Below, piece after piece: positions 1-9,971 of a DNA stretch of 64,000 nucleotides; position 1 is the stretch's first letter; each line of letters starts with the position of its first letter. Under the pieces are notes generated by a model. The model saw only the letters and a list, made by a program, of their open reading frames with translations. It was not told where the DNA came from and did not search any database. This stretch comes from SAR324 cluster bacterium. GTDB taxonomy: Bacteria; SAR324; NAC60-12. The stretch spans positions 62,001 to 126,000 of the forward strand of contig JANQJU010000001.1 in the NCBI GenBank assembly GCA_028281495.1, read 5' to 3'. The translations under genes were made by a program, and so were the position numbers.

Positions 1-625
1 CGGATTCATCTTTTTGACCCTCAAACCGAACTACGTATCGGGGATTGATCTGAAATCTTGAGTGAAGGGCAGTTACGTGGTTTCGCTTTTTCTTTTAATT
101 TGACAATGTCACTTTCACCGCCTGGGATCATCATTGTGCCTTGAGTGTCTTGGCTTCGTGGTCCCTGGCTCAGGTCAAATACAAATGGGCATTGAAACGC
201 GACCGCCCCCCAGAAGGCTCCAACCCCATGCAGCCCCTTTATCTCCCTCAACTGTCCGTCGCCAAGATCCGAGATTTGCTCAGGGCAGTGATCTCAAACT
301 GCTCTCAATTTCCTAAAAAATGAACCTTCAAAAATCAGTATCAAAAAGAAAAGGTTTAAAGCGGCTTTAGATGACAAGTTTTGCACCAAACAGATGGCAG
401 GATCTGAGCTGAACGCAGTTCTTATTGAGATGGTTGAAAAAATGCTGGACGACGATGTTTCAACTCAATATCGTTCAAATTTTGGAGAAACTTCCGATTC
501 ACTGTCCTCCTCCATACCAACTAACGTCATCGCATCACACACCCCAAGCCCCAAACTCTAATAGGGCAAAGGCATATGAACTTTAGTTTGGCCTCTCAAT
601 TTTCAGTAATCCAACAACGGTATTT
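1..625. other. Region upstream of dnaE without a convincing intact gene
   Basis: No open frame in this stretch carries a recognisable complete domain. The only protein-like signal is the short transposase-tail-like frame listed separately. The remainder up to the dnaE start shows no hairpin or operator I can support. The dnaE promoter must lie here, but I could not pick convincing -35/-10 boxes, and the sequence just before the dnaE start codon has only a weak Shine-Dalgarno site. Confidence 0.4.
141..323 (+). pseudogene. Possible C-terminal remnant of a DDE transposase
   Basis: A 60-codon frame reads like the tail of IS701/IS4-type transposases: a Trp/Leu-rich stretch (LASWSLAQVKYKWAL), a proline-rich linker, then LPQLSVAKIRDLLRAVI, which resembles the common ending 'LPxLTVxEIRRLL'. 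No catalytic DDE part lies upstream within the window, and I see no terminal inverted repeats. If real, it is a dead fragment of an old insertion. The resemblance is from memory of the family and the frame is short, so this is a weak call. Confidence 0.22.
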
Positions 626-3600
626 ATGGAAAACAACTTCACGCATTTGCATGTACACACGCAGTACTCTTTGATGGAAGGTGCCATCCGCATCAAGCAG
701 CTAGCCAAGGCCCTCAAAAAATTGGATCAAACGGCCTGTGCGATCACGGACCATGGCAATATGTTTGGAGCGGTTGAGTTTTACCACGCGATGAAAAAGG
801 CGGATTTGAAACCCATCATTGGCTTGGGAGCGTATGTGGCAAGAGGCAATCGTAAGAAGCGAGACTATGAATTTCGAGGGCCGAACGCGAGTCAGACCAA
901 TCTTTTGTGTCAAAATAAAGAGGGGTACAAAAACCTGATCCGGATGGCCAGCTTGGCGTATTCGGAAGGAAAGTATTATGTCCCTCGCATTGATCATGAA
1001 CTTTTAGAAAAGCACAATGAGGGACTGATTGCTCTCAGTTCAGGACAAGACGGCGAACTCGGCAAAAAAATAAAATTCGAAGGCCTGGACGCGGGGCGTT
1101 CTCTGGCTTCCTGGTATCGCGATGTTTTTGACGGGCGTTACTACATTGAAATCCAACCTCCCGACACTCCTGAACAGACGGAACTCAATGACCAACTGAT
1201 TCAATTGGCTCAAGAGTTAAGCATTCCTTTGGTGGGCACCAACAATTGTTATTACCTCGAAGAAGAAGAAGCCTATGCGCACTACATCTTGGAATTGATG
1301 GGTGATCAAAAGCGGATTACCGACCGAGACATACGCCCGATGAAACCCGCCTCACGCTATTTGAAAGACGGCGAAACGATTGCCGAGTTGCTTGCTGCCT
1401 TTCCCAAAGAAGCCATCACCAATACCAAAATCATTGAAGAACAGTGTGAGCTTTCCCTCGACAACAAAGATTATTATCTGCCTGAATTTGAATTCCCGAG
1501 CAATCACACCTTAGATAGCTATTTCAAAGAGGCCGTGGGTGAAGGTTTGGAAAAACGATTGTCGCATTTATACGGATTGTATGGGGTCCAAGAACCCTTT
1601 GAAGAATTTCGAAAACCGTACGATGAGCGCTTGGAATATGAACTCGGTGTCATCATTCAGATGAAATTTCCCGGCTATTTCTTAATCGTAGCTGAATTCA
1701 TCAACTGGTCTAAAGACAACGGAATTCCAGTGGGTCCCGGACGTGGTTCCGGGGCGGGGTCCTTGGTGGCTTATTCGTTACGAATCACAGATATCGATCC
1801 ACTTGCCTATGGTTTGTTGTTTGAACGCTTTCTGAATCCCGACCGGATCAGCATGCCCGATTTTGATGTCGATTTTGAAGTGAGTGGACGCGATCAGGTC
1901 ATCGGCCATGTGAAGAAAAAATACGGCGAAAACAATGTATGCCAAATCGCCACATTCCAATCGCTTGGTGCCAAGGCCGCCATTCGCAGCGTCGCTCGCG
2001 TACTCGATTTCCCTTATGCGGAAGCCGATAAAATCGCAAAATTGATCCCAGATAAAATTGGAATCAGTTTGGAAGACTCCATCCAACAGGAGCCGGAATT
2101 GGCAAAAATGGAAGACACCGGTTCGGAAAACGAAAAGAAATTGATCTCACTGGCCAAAAGCTTGGAGGGGATTACCACGCATTTAGGAACGCATGCGGCT
2201 GGGGTCATCATCATGGACTGTGACATTCGAGAAGTCATGCCCGTTTGTACAGGCAAAGACGGTTCTCTACAGTCCATGTTCACCATGAAGTACGCCGAGG
2301 ACCAAGGTGCTGTGAAGTTCGATTTCTTGGGCCTGCTCAACCTGTCGATTATCGACGCGGCAATCAAACTCATCAACAACGAACTTCCACCTGATCAGCC
2401 TTTTGATCTGGATACCATTCCGATGGACGACCAGCCCACTTTTGATCTCTTTTGTAAGGGGGATACCACCGGTGTGTTCCAGTTGGAATCTTCGGGCATG
2501 AAAAAATTACTTGTCGATATGCAACCTTCGGTGTTTGAGGATATCGTCGCGATTTTGGCTCTGTACCGACCGGGTCCGTTGGGATCAGGCATGGTTGACG
2601 ATTTCATTCAATGCAAACATGGTCGCAAGGCCATTCAATACCCACACCCTCTGTTAGAATCCGTCTTAAAGGAAACCTATGGTGTGATGGTATATCAAGA
2701 GCAGATCATGCAGGCCGTTCAGGTGTTAGCAGGATTCACGCTGGGACAAGCCGATTTGTTGCGCCGGGCCATTGGGAAAAAGATTCCTGAAATCTTGGCA
2801 GAACAACGACAAAACTTTGAAGAAGGCTGCACCAAAAATCCTGTGTTCGTGGAAGGATGTGGCAAGATTGATCCCGCACAAAAAGCAAACGAAATTTTTG
2901 ATCTCATCGATTATTTTTCCGGTTACGGGTTCAATAAATCGCATACGGTGGCATACGGCTACATCAGCTATCAAACCGCTTACTTGAAAGCCAATTATCC
3001 GGTTCAGTTTATGGCGGCTGTTCTCAATTGCAGTATGACCAACCCCGATAAAGTCGTGAACTTCATTGCGGAATGCAAAGCCATGGGCATTTCAGTGTTG
3101 CCGCCCGATGTGAATCAAAGTGCTAAAGAGTTCACGGTTTCTAAAATCGGGTATGAGATTGATCGTAAAAATTTAAAGAAACTGGAATCAGACGGTCTTT
3201 CCCAAGAAACGATTTCTGTTTTAAGCCGCTTGGAAGGCAAACGCTTCAAAACGAAGGAAAGTTTCGCAGATGCTCTACGGCACCTCGAAGCCCCCAACAT
3301 TTCAGATCACATTGACCTTGTGACAACGAGAGCCCTCGTCGAATGTGTCCGATTTGGATTGAGTGCGGTTAAAAACGTGGGGGGGAATCATGTGGATGCG
3401 ATCCTCGAAGCAAGAACCCAAAAAGAGAATCAAAGCTTTGAAGACATCATGGACTTCATGAAAACCATCGATGTTACGAAAGTGAACAAACGTGTGTTGG
3501 AAACCTTGGTCAAGTGTGGAGCCTTGGATTCGTTGAACCCCAACCGAGCACAGAACTTTGAGATCTTGGATGAAGCCATTCATTTGGGACAAGAATATCA

Positions 3601-4339
3601 GCGGGCCGCCGACCCCAACCAAAACTCGTTATTTGACCTGTTGAGTACCGAGGAGGCACAAAAAACCGAAACGAAATTGGTCCTTCCCAACATCAAAGAT
3701 TGGCCGACCAAGCAGTACCTCACTTTGGAAAAAGAATCTTTGGGATTCTACGTGACGGGTCACCCCCTTGATCGATACGCTTCGGAAGTCCGTAAATTCA
3801 CAATCTCTACCGCAGACCTCCGAGAAAAACCCCACAAAGAAAACGAAAAAGTTGCAATGAGTGGAATCGTTACCTCCAAAGTTGTGAGGCTGACCAAAAA
3901 TGCTGAGAAATTTGCCATCGTGAAGATCGAAGATTTACGAGGAACCATCGAATTTCCCATCTATGCCAAGTTATACTCCGAAGTGGCCCCCTTGCTCGAT
4001 TTGGAAGAGCCAATTTTTGTGGAAGGCCGGGTGAGTTATCGAGACGATGAAATTGGGTTGATCCCCGATAAAGTCATGTTACTGAGTCAACTTCGGGAGG
4101 AATCTTGCCTGGGAATGATCGTGGAAATCACGAAAGAAAAATTGGCAGAAGAAGCCGTCCGTCAAGTCAAAGGTGCGATCCTTACCTCTCCAGGAGAACA
4201 ATCGGTAATTTTCAAGATTCGAGCACCCCGAAATGGAAATCTTTCGGTGCATTTGAAGGAAAAAATCAATCTCACCCCCCAAGTCGTCGAAGAGCTGGAA
4301 GAAATCATGCGAGGCCAAGAAGTCGGATACTTGTATTGA
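626..4339 (+). CDS. dnaE: DNA polymerase III subunit alpha
   Basis: Catalytic subunit of the replicative DNA polymerase III holoenzyme (C-family polymerase). The protein has 1237 residues, close to the 1160-1200 usual for DnaE1. The N-terminal PHP domain starts with the metal motif HLHVHTQYS. The palm carries the catalytic motif MPDFDVDF around residue 410, and a third acidic site (VKFDFLGLLNL) lies near residue 560. The GPGRGSGAGSLVAYSL loop and the fingers segment YRPGPLGSGM are present. A tandem helix-hairpin-helix region and an OB-fold (VAMSGIVTSKV) follow near the C-terminus. It stands alone as a housekeeping gene, with about 600 bp of gene-free DNA on each side. No frameshift or missing residue was seen. 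Confidence 0.97.
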   Translation: MENNFTHLHVHTQYSLMEGAIRIKQLAKALKKLDQTACAITDHGNMFGAVEFYHAMKKADLKPIIGLGAYVARGNRKKRDYEFRGPNASQTNLLCQNKEGYKNLIRMASLAYSEGKYYVPRIDHELLEKHNEGLIALSSGQDGELGKKIKFEGLDAGRSLASWYRDVFDGRYYIEIQPPDTPEQTELNDQLIQLAQELSIPLVGTNNCYYLEEEEAYAHYILELMGDQKRITDRDIRPMKPASRYLKDGETIAELLAAFPKEAITNTKIIEEQCELSLDNKDYYLPEFEFPSNHTLDSYFKEAVGEGLEKRLSHLYGLYGVQEPFEEFRKPYDERLEYELGVIIQMKFPGYFLIVAEFINWSKDNGIPVGPGRGSGAGSLVAYSLRITDIDPLAYGLLFERFLNPDRISMPDFDVDFEVSGRDQVIGHVKKKYGENNVCQIATFQSLGAKAAIRSVARVLDFPYAEADKIAKLIPDKIGISLEDSIQQEPELAKMEDTGSENEKKLISLAKSLEGITTHLGTHAAGVIIMDCDIREVMPVCTGKDGSLQSMFTMKYAEDQGAVKFDFLGLLNLSIIDAAIKLINNELPPDQPFDLDTIPMDDQPTFDLFCKGDTTGVFQLESSGMKKLLVDMQPSVFEDIVAILALYRPGPLGSGMVDDFIQCKHGRKAIQYPHPLLESVLKETYGVMVYQEQIMQAVQVLAGFTLGQADLLRRAIGKKIPEILAEQRQNFEEGCTKNPVFVEGCGKIDPAQKANEIFDLIDYFSGYGFNKSHTVAYGYISYQTAYLKANYPVQFMAAVLNCSMTNPDKVVNFIAECKAMGISVLPPDVNQSAKEFTVSKIGYEIDRKNLKKLESDGLSQETISVLSRLEGKRFKTKESFADALRHLEAPNISDHIDLVTTRALVECVRFGLSAVKNVGGNHVDAILEARTQKENQSFEDIMDFMKTIDVTKVNKRVLETLVKCGALDSLNPNRAQNFEILDEAIHLGQEYQRAADPNQNSLFDLLSTEEAQKTETKLVLPNIKDWPTKQYLTLEKESLGFYVTGHPLDRYASEVRKFTISTADLREKPHKENEKVAMSGIVTSKVVRLTKNAEKFAIVKIEDLRGTIEFPIYAKLYSEVAPLLDLEEPIFVEGRVSYRDDEIGLIPDKVMLLSQLREESCLGMIVEITKEKLAEEAVRQVKGAILTSPGEQSVIFKIRAPRNGNLSVHLKEKINLTPQVVEELEEIMRGQEVGYLY

Positions 4340-4935
4340 TTTTGATCCAAAGCCAACTCGTCCCATCCCAGGAATCCTATCTGACAAACCTCACTAAGAA
4401 TTAGTTCTTCACAAAAAAAGGAATAAAATTAACAGCTAAAAACTCATATCATTTGTTTTTTTGAGAAAATCTAACAGAAAAAGGAGTGCTTCCTATGTGC
4501 ATCATTTGCCTGAAAACGAAGGGCCTACCTAACAGTTAGCAGAAAAGAACGCCGTAGAAAGGATGAATTAAAAAAAGAAAATATTTTGACGTATATTGAA
4601 TAAACTTATGCTCTAGCTCAGTTTTTTTTAGTCCCTTGAAATGTTTCTAGAACTAGAGAATATAGGGAATTTATCCGTGCTGCATGAGATCAGAAAAAAA
4701 TATATGACTGAGATAAATTCAGTTTGCAACCACCATCTTACTTAGGATATTTTTTTAAGGAAGTGACTCTAAGGAGTTCAAAACTGCTGTTATCATGAAT
4801 CGAATTTTTGCCCCCAAATTCGATTCTTTGAGTAGGTTCTTTTTTGATTTTCGATGCAGTAGTTAGGGTTACTTTCCTGTATTTTAATTTTATGATAAGC
4901 CCGAATACATCATAAACAATGTTTAAGGAGGAACC
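4340..4935. other. Long AT-rich intergenic region with one strong hairpin
   Basis: About 600 bp without a supported gene separates dnaE from the orphan binding protein. It is AT-rich. The one clear structure is a perfect 11-bp inverted repeat: GAATCGAATTT at 4797-4807 and AAATTCGATTC at 4816-4826, with an 8-nt C-rich loop. It is not followed directly by a T-run, so it may be a leader hairpin or an operator rather than a terminator. A strong Shine-Dalgarno site (AAGGAGG) precedes the next start at 4936. No dnaE terminator could be identified. Confidence 0.5.
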
Positions 4936-6042
4936 ATGCAACCTAACAAATTTTTGTTAATCACATGTTGTGCCTTATTTGTTTTTAGTTTTGCCGGAAT
5001 TGTAGGAGCCAAGGAAAAAGTTCATGCCATCTATATCCCGCTTGCCGACCACTACACAGGAATCGTGGCCTATGAGAAATACCGCAATGAAATGAAGGAA
5101 GCCGATTATGAAATTGAACAAATGAAGAGTTGGCCTTCACTTCAAGGCAAATTTTTATCTGGAAAAGCGGACCTAGCCTACGTCATTTCCCCCATGGCCA
5201 TGGAAATCTTTCGTAAGAAGAATCAAACGCGTTGGATTTCATTGATTCATCGAGACGGGAATGCTTTGGCAATCAATGCGGAATTAGAAAAATTCTTATC
5301 CAATCCCCTCCCTCCCGAACGCAAAGATCGGAAGCCCACTGCTGATGTGGCGGAAGCTTTTAGTAAAGCCAAATCTCAACAAGGAAAACCCATTGTGGTG
5401 GGAGTCCCTTCGTTATTAGCCACTCATACCGTGGTTCTTTACAAATACCTCAAGGATCACGGTAAAACTTTAGCAATTGGTAAAGGCAGCTCTGAAGACG
5501 TGTTGGCCCGCGCCGTGGCCCCTCCTGTTTCTCCCGATTTTATCAAACAGGAAAGCAAACGAGGAAAGGCAGCTGCTTTTGAACAATCGTTGCCTTGGGC
5601 AGATGTGGTCGAAACAGGAGGCTTTGGCAAGGTGGGATGGTATTCCAAAGACGTTCTGAAGTGGAACCACGGTCATGTGGAATGCATCGTGATCGCTCAA
5701 GGCGATGCGATCAGTAAGAAAAACAAGGCCATCAAAGAAGTAGTTTATTATATCCATAAGGCCGGACTGGATATCGAAGCAGCCCGTCAACAGGGTGGGG
5801 ACGCTTTGGTAGAAATTGCCAATATGATCCGGAAGCACATTCCTGGGCACCCTCTCGATGCAATTATCAAGAGCTTGGACCCTTCACTCCAAGTGATCAG
5901 CTATACGAATTTGAATGTCGACAAATCAGGACTCAAGCAGGTGATGGATCTTGCGGTTGAAGCAGGCGTGATGAAATCCTCCATCGATATCGAAAAATTT
6001 GCGGACCCTCAGTTCAGCACCGATATCACCCAGGTGGATTAA
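4936..6042 (+). CDS. Periplasmic substrate-binding protein, NrtA/NMT1-like
   Basis: A secreted binding protein of the NrtA/SsuA/PhnD-like ABC family (368 aa). A typical type I signal peptide covers about residues 1-26, with probable cleavage after VGA. The mature start (HAIYIPLADHYTGIVAYEKY) has the pattern of family members that bind small anions, organosulfonates or pyrimidine precursors. The segment LQGKFLSGKADLAYVISPMAM matches the 'GxxDxA' strand in which the ligand is gated. No permease or ATPase gene follows. The next gene, 97 bp downstream, is a chemoreceptor, so the protein may serve as a ligand-presenting sensor rather than a transporter part. The start is set by a perfect AAGGAGG seven bases upstream. 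The ligand is unknown. Confidence 0.75.
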   Translation: MQPNKFLLITCCALFVFSFAGIVGAKEKVHAIYIPLADHYTGIVAYEKYRNEMKEADYEIEQMKSWPSLQGKFLSGKADLAYVISPMAMEIFRKKNQTRWISLIHRDGNALAINAELEKFLSNPLPPERKDRKPTADVAEAFSKAKSQQGKPIVVGVPSLLATHTVVLYKYLKDHGKTLAIGKGSSEDVLARAVAPPVSPDFIKQESKRGKAAAFEQSLPWADVVETGGFGKVGWYSKDVLKWNHGHVECIVIAQGDAISKKNKAIKEVVYYIHKAGLDIEAARQQGGDALVEIANMIRKHIPGHPLDAIIKSLDPSLQVISYTNLNVDKSGLKQVMDLAVEAGVMKSSIDIEKFADPQFSTDITQVD

Positions 6043-6048
6043 TCAACG

Positions 6049-6069
6049 GGTGGCTCTGTGCGAGCCACC
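6049..6069 (+). terminator. Hairpin between binding protein and chemoreceptor
   Basis: GGTGGCTC (6049-6056) and GAGCCACC (6062-6069) form a perfect 8-bp GC-rich stem with a 5-nt loop seven bases after the binding-protein stop. Only two T follow, so it is not a strong intrinsic terminator. It may partly terminate transcription or protect the upstream mRNA end, giving more binding protein than chemoreceptor. Confidence 0.5.
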
Positions 6070-6139
6070 TTGAAAAGTTAACAAACGTTCCTAACAACCC
6101 AAGTATTCTGAAGCCAATGTTTGAATCAGAGGGAGTCCT

Positions 6140-7819
6140 ATGAAGATAAGGGAAAAATTATTACTAAATGCAGCAATTGGCATCGTTGGGGTCCTGGTGG
6201 TGGGAGCCGTAGGACTATATTTTACCAATAGCGTTGCCAGCGTGTCCTTGTCGTTGTTTCATACGCAAGCACGCCCCATTTTAGAGATCAACAAAATCGA
6301 GAGCATCGCTCAGGAGATTTATTTACAATCGGTGAAGCATGTCGCTACTTCCGAGATGGAAGAAATGACAGCGGCTGAAAGCGAAATCAGCCAACTCCAA
6401 GATCAAATCACACTCGCCTCGAATGATCATGAAGGCGATCAGGCGGAAACCTCCACGGGATTTTCGGATGCGTGGCAGGCTTTCACGCAAAAGCAGAATG
6501 GAATCATTGCATTGAGCCAAGAATTTTCCAAAGAAGACGCTTTGGCAGAATTGTTGGGAGAGGGCCAAGTTTTGTATCACACTGCGCTAGAGATCCTGTC
6601 CCAACAAAAAAGCGAGCACGAGTCGGAGATGCAAATCTTATTGCAGCAAGCGAATACAGCTTTACAGCAAGCGATTCTCATCATCTCTGTCTTACTGCTG
6701 ATTTCAATTGTCATTCTGATTTTTGTAGGTTTGCAAATCAGTAACATGATCACCAGGCCCATCAAGCAGCTTGTTCACATGATTGAAGAACTGGGCAAAG
6801 GACACCTTCACATTCGCTTGAATGTAAAAAGTCGAGACGAGATCGGAGAGATGTCCCGTAGCGTGAACAAGTTTGTCGATGATTTGCAAAACGGAGTAGT
6901 GGGATCGTTACAAAAATTGGCTCAAGCGGATCTGACCTTCAATGTCGCCTTGAAAGACGACCAAGATGTTGTGCGTAAAGCGCTGAACGAAACCTCTCAA
7001 TCGTTGATCCAAATTGTCACTAAAATTGGGTCCACAAGCGAATCGATCAATTCCAGTTCTTATGAATTGTCGGGAACCAGTCAATCCTTATCCAGCGGTG
7101 CTTCGGAGCAAGCGGCAGCTTTAGAAGAAATCACCGCCTCCATAGCAGGATTAGCCGACCACACGGACCTCAACTCATCCAATGCGGTGAAAGCCAATGA
7201 ATTGACCCAAACCGCACTACGTCAAGCCGAAAAAGGCAATGAACAGATGCAGGAGATGGTCCATGCCATGAACGAAATCAATCGGGCTTCTGGCAATATT
7301 TCCAAGATTATCAAGACGATTGATGAGATTGCCTTTCAAACCAACTTGTTGGCAATCAATGCGGCGGTGGAAGCGGCCAGAGCGGGCACGCATGGCAAGG
7401 GATTTGCTGTGGTGGCGGAAGAGGTCCGCAACTTGGCACAACGCAGTGCCGAAGCCGCCAAAGAAACCACGGAAATGATCCAGGATTCGGTACAAAAAGT
7501 GGATGCCGGTGCATCGATCTCTAATGCAACGGCCGATGCATTACATCAAATCGTGAATCGTGTGGTCGAGACCACGGGGTTGGTGGACGAAATTGCCAAG
7601 GCGAGTAACGAACAAATCCAGACCATCCATGAGATAAAAACAGGGCTGGATCAGATCAACCAAGTCACGCAAAATACAGCCCAACTTGCTTCGGGGAATG
7701 CTGACACGAGCGAAGAGCTAGCCACCCATGCCAAACAACTGAAACAGATGATGGCGAATTTCAAGTTACCCACTGCATACGCGGAAGAAAACCATTTGCC
7801 TATCGTCTACCAAACGTAG
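6140..7819 (+). CDS. Methyl-accepting chemotaxis protein (4HB type)
   Basis: Transmembrane chemoreceptor (559 aa). One membrane helix lies near residues 9-29. A roughly 150-residue periplasmic helical region, probably a four-helix-bundle sensor, ends in a second membrane helix near 178-200. A HAMP domain follows (about 202-255). The cytoplasmic coiled coil carries the conserved CheA/CheW tip: [20 protein letters not shown] then [20 protein letters not shown]. There is no C-terminal pentapeptide for CheR tethering. It lies directly downstream of an orphan periplasmic binding protein, a pairing that suggests the loaded binding protein is its ligand. The start has GGGAG upstream. It is convergent with another chemoreceptor gene, 15 bp away. 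Confidence 0.92.
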   Translation: MKIREKLLLNAAIGIVGVLVVGAVGLYFTNSVASVSLSLFHTQARPILEINKIESIAQEIYLQSVKHVATSEMEEMTAAESEISQLQDQITLASNDHEGDQAETSTGFSDAWQAFTQKQNGIIALSQEFSKEDALAELLGEGQVLYHTALEILSQQKSEHESEMQILLQQANTALQQAILIISVLLLISIVILIFVGLQISNMITRPIKQLVHMIEELGKGHLHIRLNVKSRDEIGEMSRSVNKFVDDLQNGVVGSLQKLAQADLTFNVALKDDQDVVRKALNETSQSLIQIVTKIGSTSESINSSSYELSGTSQSLSSGASEQAAALEEITASIAGLADHTDLNSSNAVKANELTQTALRQAEKGNEQMQEMVHAMNEINRASGNISKIIKTIDEIAFQTNLLAINAAVEAARAGTHGKGFAVVAEEVRNLAQRSAEAAKETTEMIQDSVQKVDAGASISNATADALHQIVNRVVETTGLVDEIAKASNEQIQTIHEIKTGLDQINQVTQNTAQLASGNADTSEELATHAKQLKQMMANFKLPTAYAEENHLPIVYQT

Positions 7820-7833
7820 TCGCAGCAAAGTGC

Positions 7834-9906
7834 TCACTCCACTTTAAACAAATGTAGTTTCTGATTGATCGTCTCGGCGAGAACGCTCAAATCGTTGATC
7901 GTTCTCACCGTTTCGGATAAAGCGACATCCATCTGCCGGATGCTCGATGAATTGCTGTCGCTGAGGCAGGAAATCGAATGCACCTGCTTGGACACACTGT
8001 GAAACCCCTGTTCTTGAGAGCTGATTTCTTTCGATACCTGATTCAAGTCTTCGGAAATGTGAATCACGTATTCGATGATGCGGCTTAAAATGTCTTCGGT
8101 TTCCTTGATCACTTTCACCCCTTCTTGCACATAATTATTATTTTCATCGACCAGCTTTTTAATTTCAATTACGGATTCCTTGCTCCGTTCTGCCAAATGC
8201 CTGACCTCATCGGCGACCACAGATAACCCTCTCCCCATGTTTCCGGCTTTTGCCGCTTCTATTGTTGCATTCACGGCAAGTAAATTGGTTTTGCGTGCAA
8301 TTTCGGTGATCACTTGAATCACCCCTTCGATTTTCTTGGTGTGGGTTTCGATTTTCGTCATTGTGTTGTTGGTGAGCACCACGATTTCATTGCCATACGA
8401 AGCAATTTGCCCCGCCTCATTGGCACTGAATTGCACTGTCTTGATTTTCTCAAACATCTTGCCTTGGCTCTCAATCAAGCTGCTAATCGTTGTTGAGCTA
8501 TTTTGCACCGCATCCGCTTCGTCGTTGATCGCTTGGGTGATGCTGCGAGAGGTGTATTTGATTTCGGTGGAACTGGATGAGAGTTCTTCCGATGAGCTGG
8601 CTAAGACATGAGCATCGTATGATATTTCTTGGACAATTTTTTGGACCTTCTCGATGAATAAATTGATGTAATGGGCGAGGTAAGCCAGCTCATCTTGATT
8701 TTGAATTTTTAACCTTTGGGTCAGGTCCCCACCTCCTTCGGAAATACTCCGGCTGAGTTCTGCTAAATTCACGATCCGTTTAATAATCCCGTAGTTCATA
8801 TAAACCATCAGCAAGACTGCCAGCACAAAGCTGATGAGGCTCACCAGATACACCACGTGTTTTGTTTGCGTGATGTTTTCTGCCATTTCCACCACGGAAT
8901 CCGAAACGTTGACTGACTTTCCATCATAGTAATGGACGATGAGCGTAGACACATCCGATGAAAGCTGTGTTATTTTCTCGATGAGTTCACTTCGATTGTG
9001 TTGTGCCGAGGCAATCCTCAATTTCCGTTTTCCTACCGAGTTTTCTGCTCGTAGGGCCAGATGCGGTTTCAGCTTTTGATACGATTGCTGAATCACGGCC
9101 TCATGGGCATCCACTAGAGCATCGCGATAAACCGCCCGGAGGTTCCGAAACAATCCGTTCAGCCGTTTGGAAGCAAGTTCAATCTCCTCGACCTTGGTTA
9201 GAAGTTTGAGGTTCTGGATTGCCTTTGATACCGAGTTCGCAGCGTTGATCACATCCAAAGACCATTTCATAGTGCCTAAGGATATCGTGGAAAGCCCATT
9301 GAGCCTTTCCAAGGTTCCGGAGGTGTATTTTTTAAGGTCCGCATCAATAGAAACCAACGTGATCACCGCCTTTGAATCACGATTGGTTAAGTCAAAAATG
9401 TTAACCGCGTCTTGTTCGATACTCTTCAACAAAAGAGCAATCTCTTGTTCTTGATCGGAGGAGATTTGACTCAGTGCTTGTAGCTGGCTGGCTTGTTGAA
9501 GATACTGGTGGGTCAATTGGAATAAAGAATCCATCGCTTGCATGATGTTTTCATCCAAAGCGGTCAAACCGGCGGTTTGCTCGTACTGAACATGGTATTC
9601 TCCAATCAGGTGTTGGATCTCATCACTCGGCTTGGAACGAGAATCGACGATATCCTGAATCTGTATTAAGTTTTGCACGATGGTTTTCAAGGTCACTGCA
9701 TCACTCAAGTCCGGCAATGCCCGGTCACGGATCTGTGCCTGCTTTTGGCCAATGGTTTCTAAAACCGTAATGCTTGAAAAAGCAAAAATAAGATTCAATA
9801 GAATCAAAATCATAAACGATCCGATCAACTTGATGCGAATCCCAAATACCGGCTCCTTCTGTTTGTGTTCATAGGCGTTGACTTTCGTTTCAGTTTCCAT
9901 TTTCAT
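7834..9906 (-). CDS. Methyl-accepting chemotaxis protein, large sensor
   Basis: Chemoreceptor of 690 aa. A membrane helix near residues 25-47 is followed by an unusually long periplasmic domain (about 300 residues, predicted helical). The second membrane helix lies near residue 350 ([19 protein letters not shown]), then a HAMP domain and the signalling coiled coil. The tip reads [19 protein letters not shown] followed by [13 protein letters not shown], so adaptor contacts are kept. The long sensor differs from the other three chemoreceptors in this window, so it probably responds to a different cue. It ends 15 bp from the convergent chemoreceptor gene at 6140-7819. A GGGGGG-rich stretch lies just upstream of its start. 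The ligand is unknown. Confidence 0.92.
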   Translation of the reverse strand: MKMETETKVNAYEHKQKEPVFGIRIKLIGSFMILILLNLIFAFSSITVLETIGQKQAQIRDRALPDLSDAVTLKTIVQNLIQIQDIVDSRSKPSDEIQHLIGEYHVQYEQTAGLTALDENIMQAMDSLFQLTHQYLQQASQLQALSQISSDQEQEIALLLKSIEQDAVNIFDLTNRDSKAVITLVSIDADLKKYTSGTLERLNGLSTISLGTMKWSLDVINAANSVSKAIQNLKLLTKVEEIELASKRLNGLFRNLRAVYRDALVDAHEAVIQQSYQKLKPHLALRAENSVGKRKLRIASAQHNRSELIEKITQLSSDVSTLIVHYYDGKSVNVSDSVVEMAENITQTKHVVYLVSLISFVLAVLLMVYMNYGIIKRIVNLAELSRSISEGGGDLTQRLKIQNQDELAYLAHYINLFIEKVQKIVQEISYDAHVLASSSEELSSSSTEIKYTSRSITQAINDEADAVQNSSTTISSLIESQGKMFEKIKTVQFSANEAGQIASYGNEIVVLTNNTMTKIETHTKKIEGVIQVITEIARKTNLLAVNATIEAAKAGNMGRGLSVVADEVRHLAERSKESVIEIKKLVDENNNYVQEGVKVIKETEDILSRIIEYVIHISEDLNQVSKEISSQEQGFHSVSKQVHSISCLSDSNSSSIRQMDVALSETVRTINDLSVLAETINQKLHLFKVE

Positions 9907-9971
9907 TCCCCCCTTTGCTTACTTTTGTTCAGTTGCTTCACCTCCTTCAATTCAAGCCTCCCCCGCTGGAA

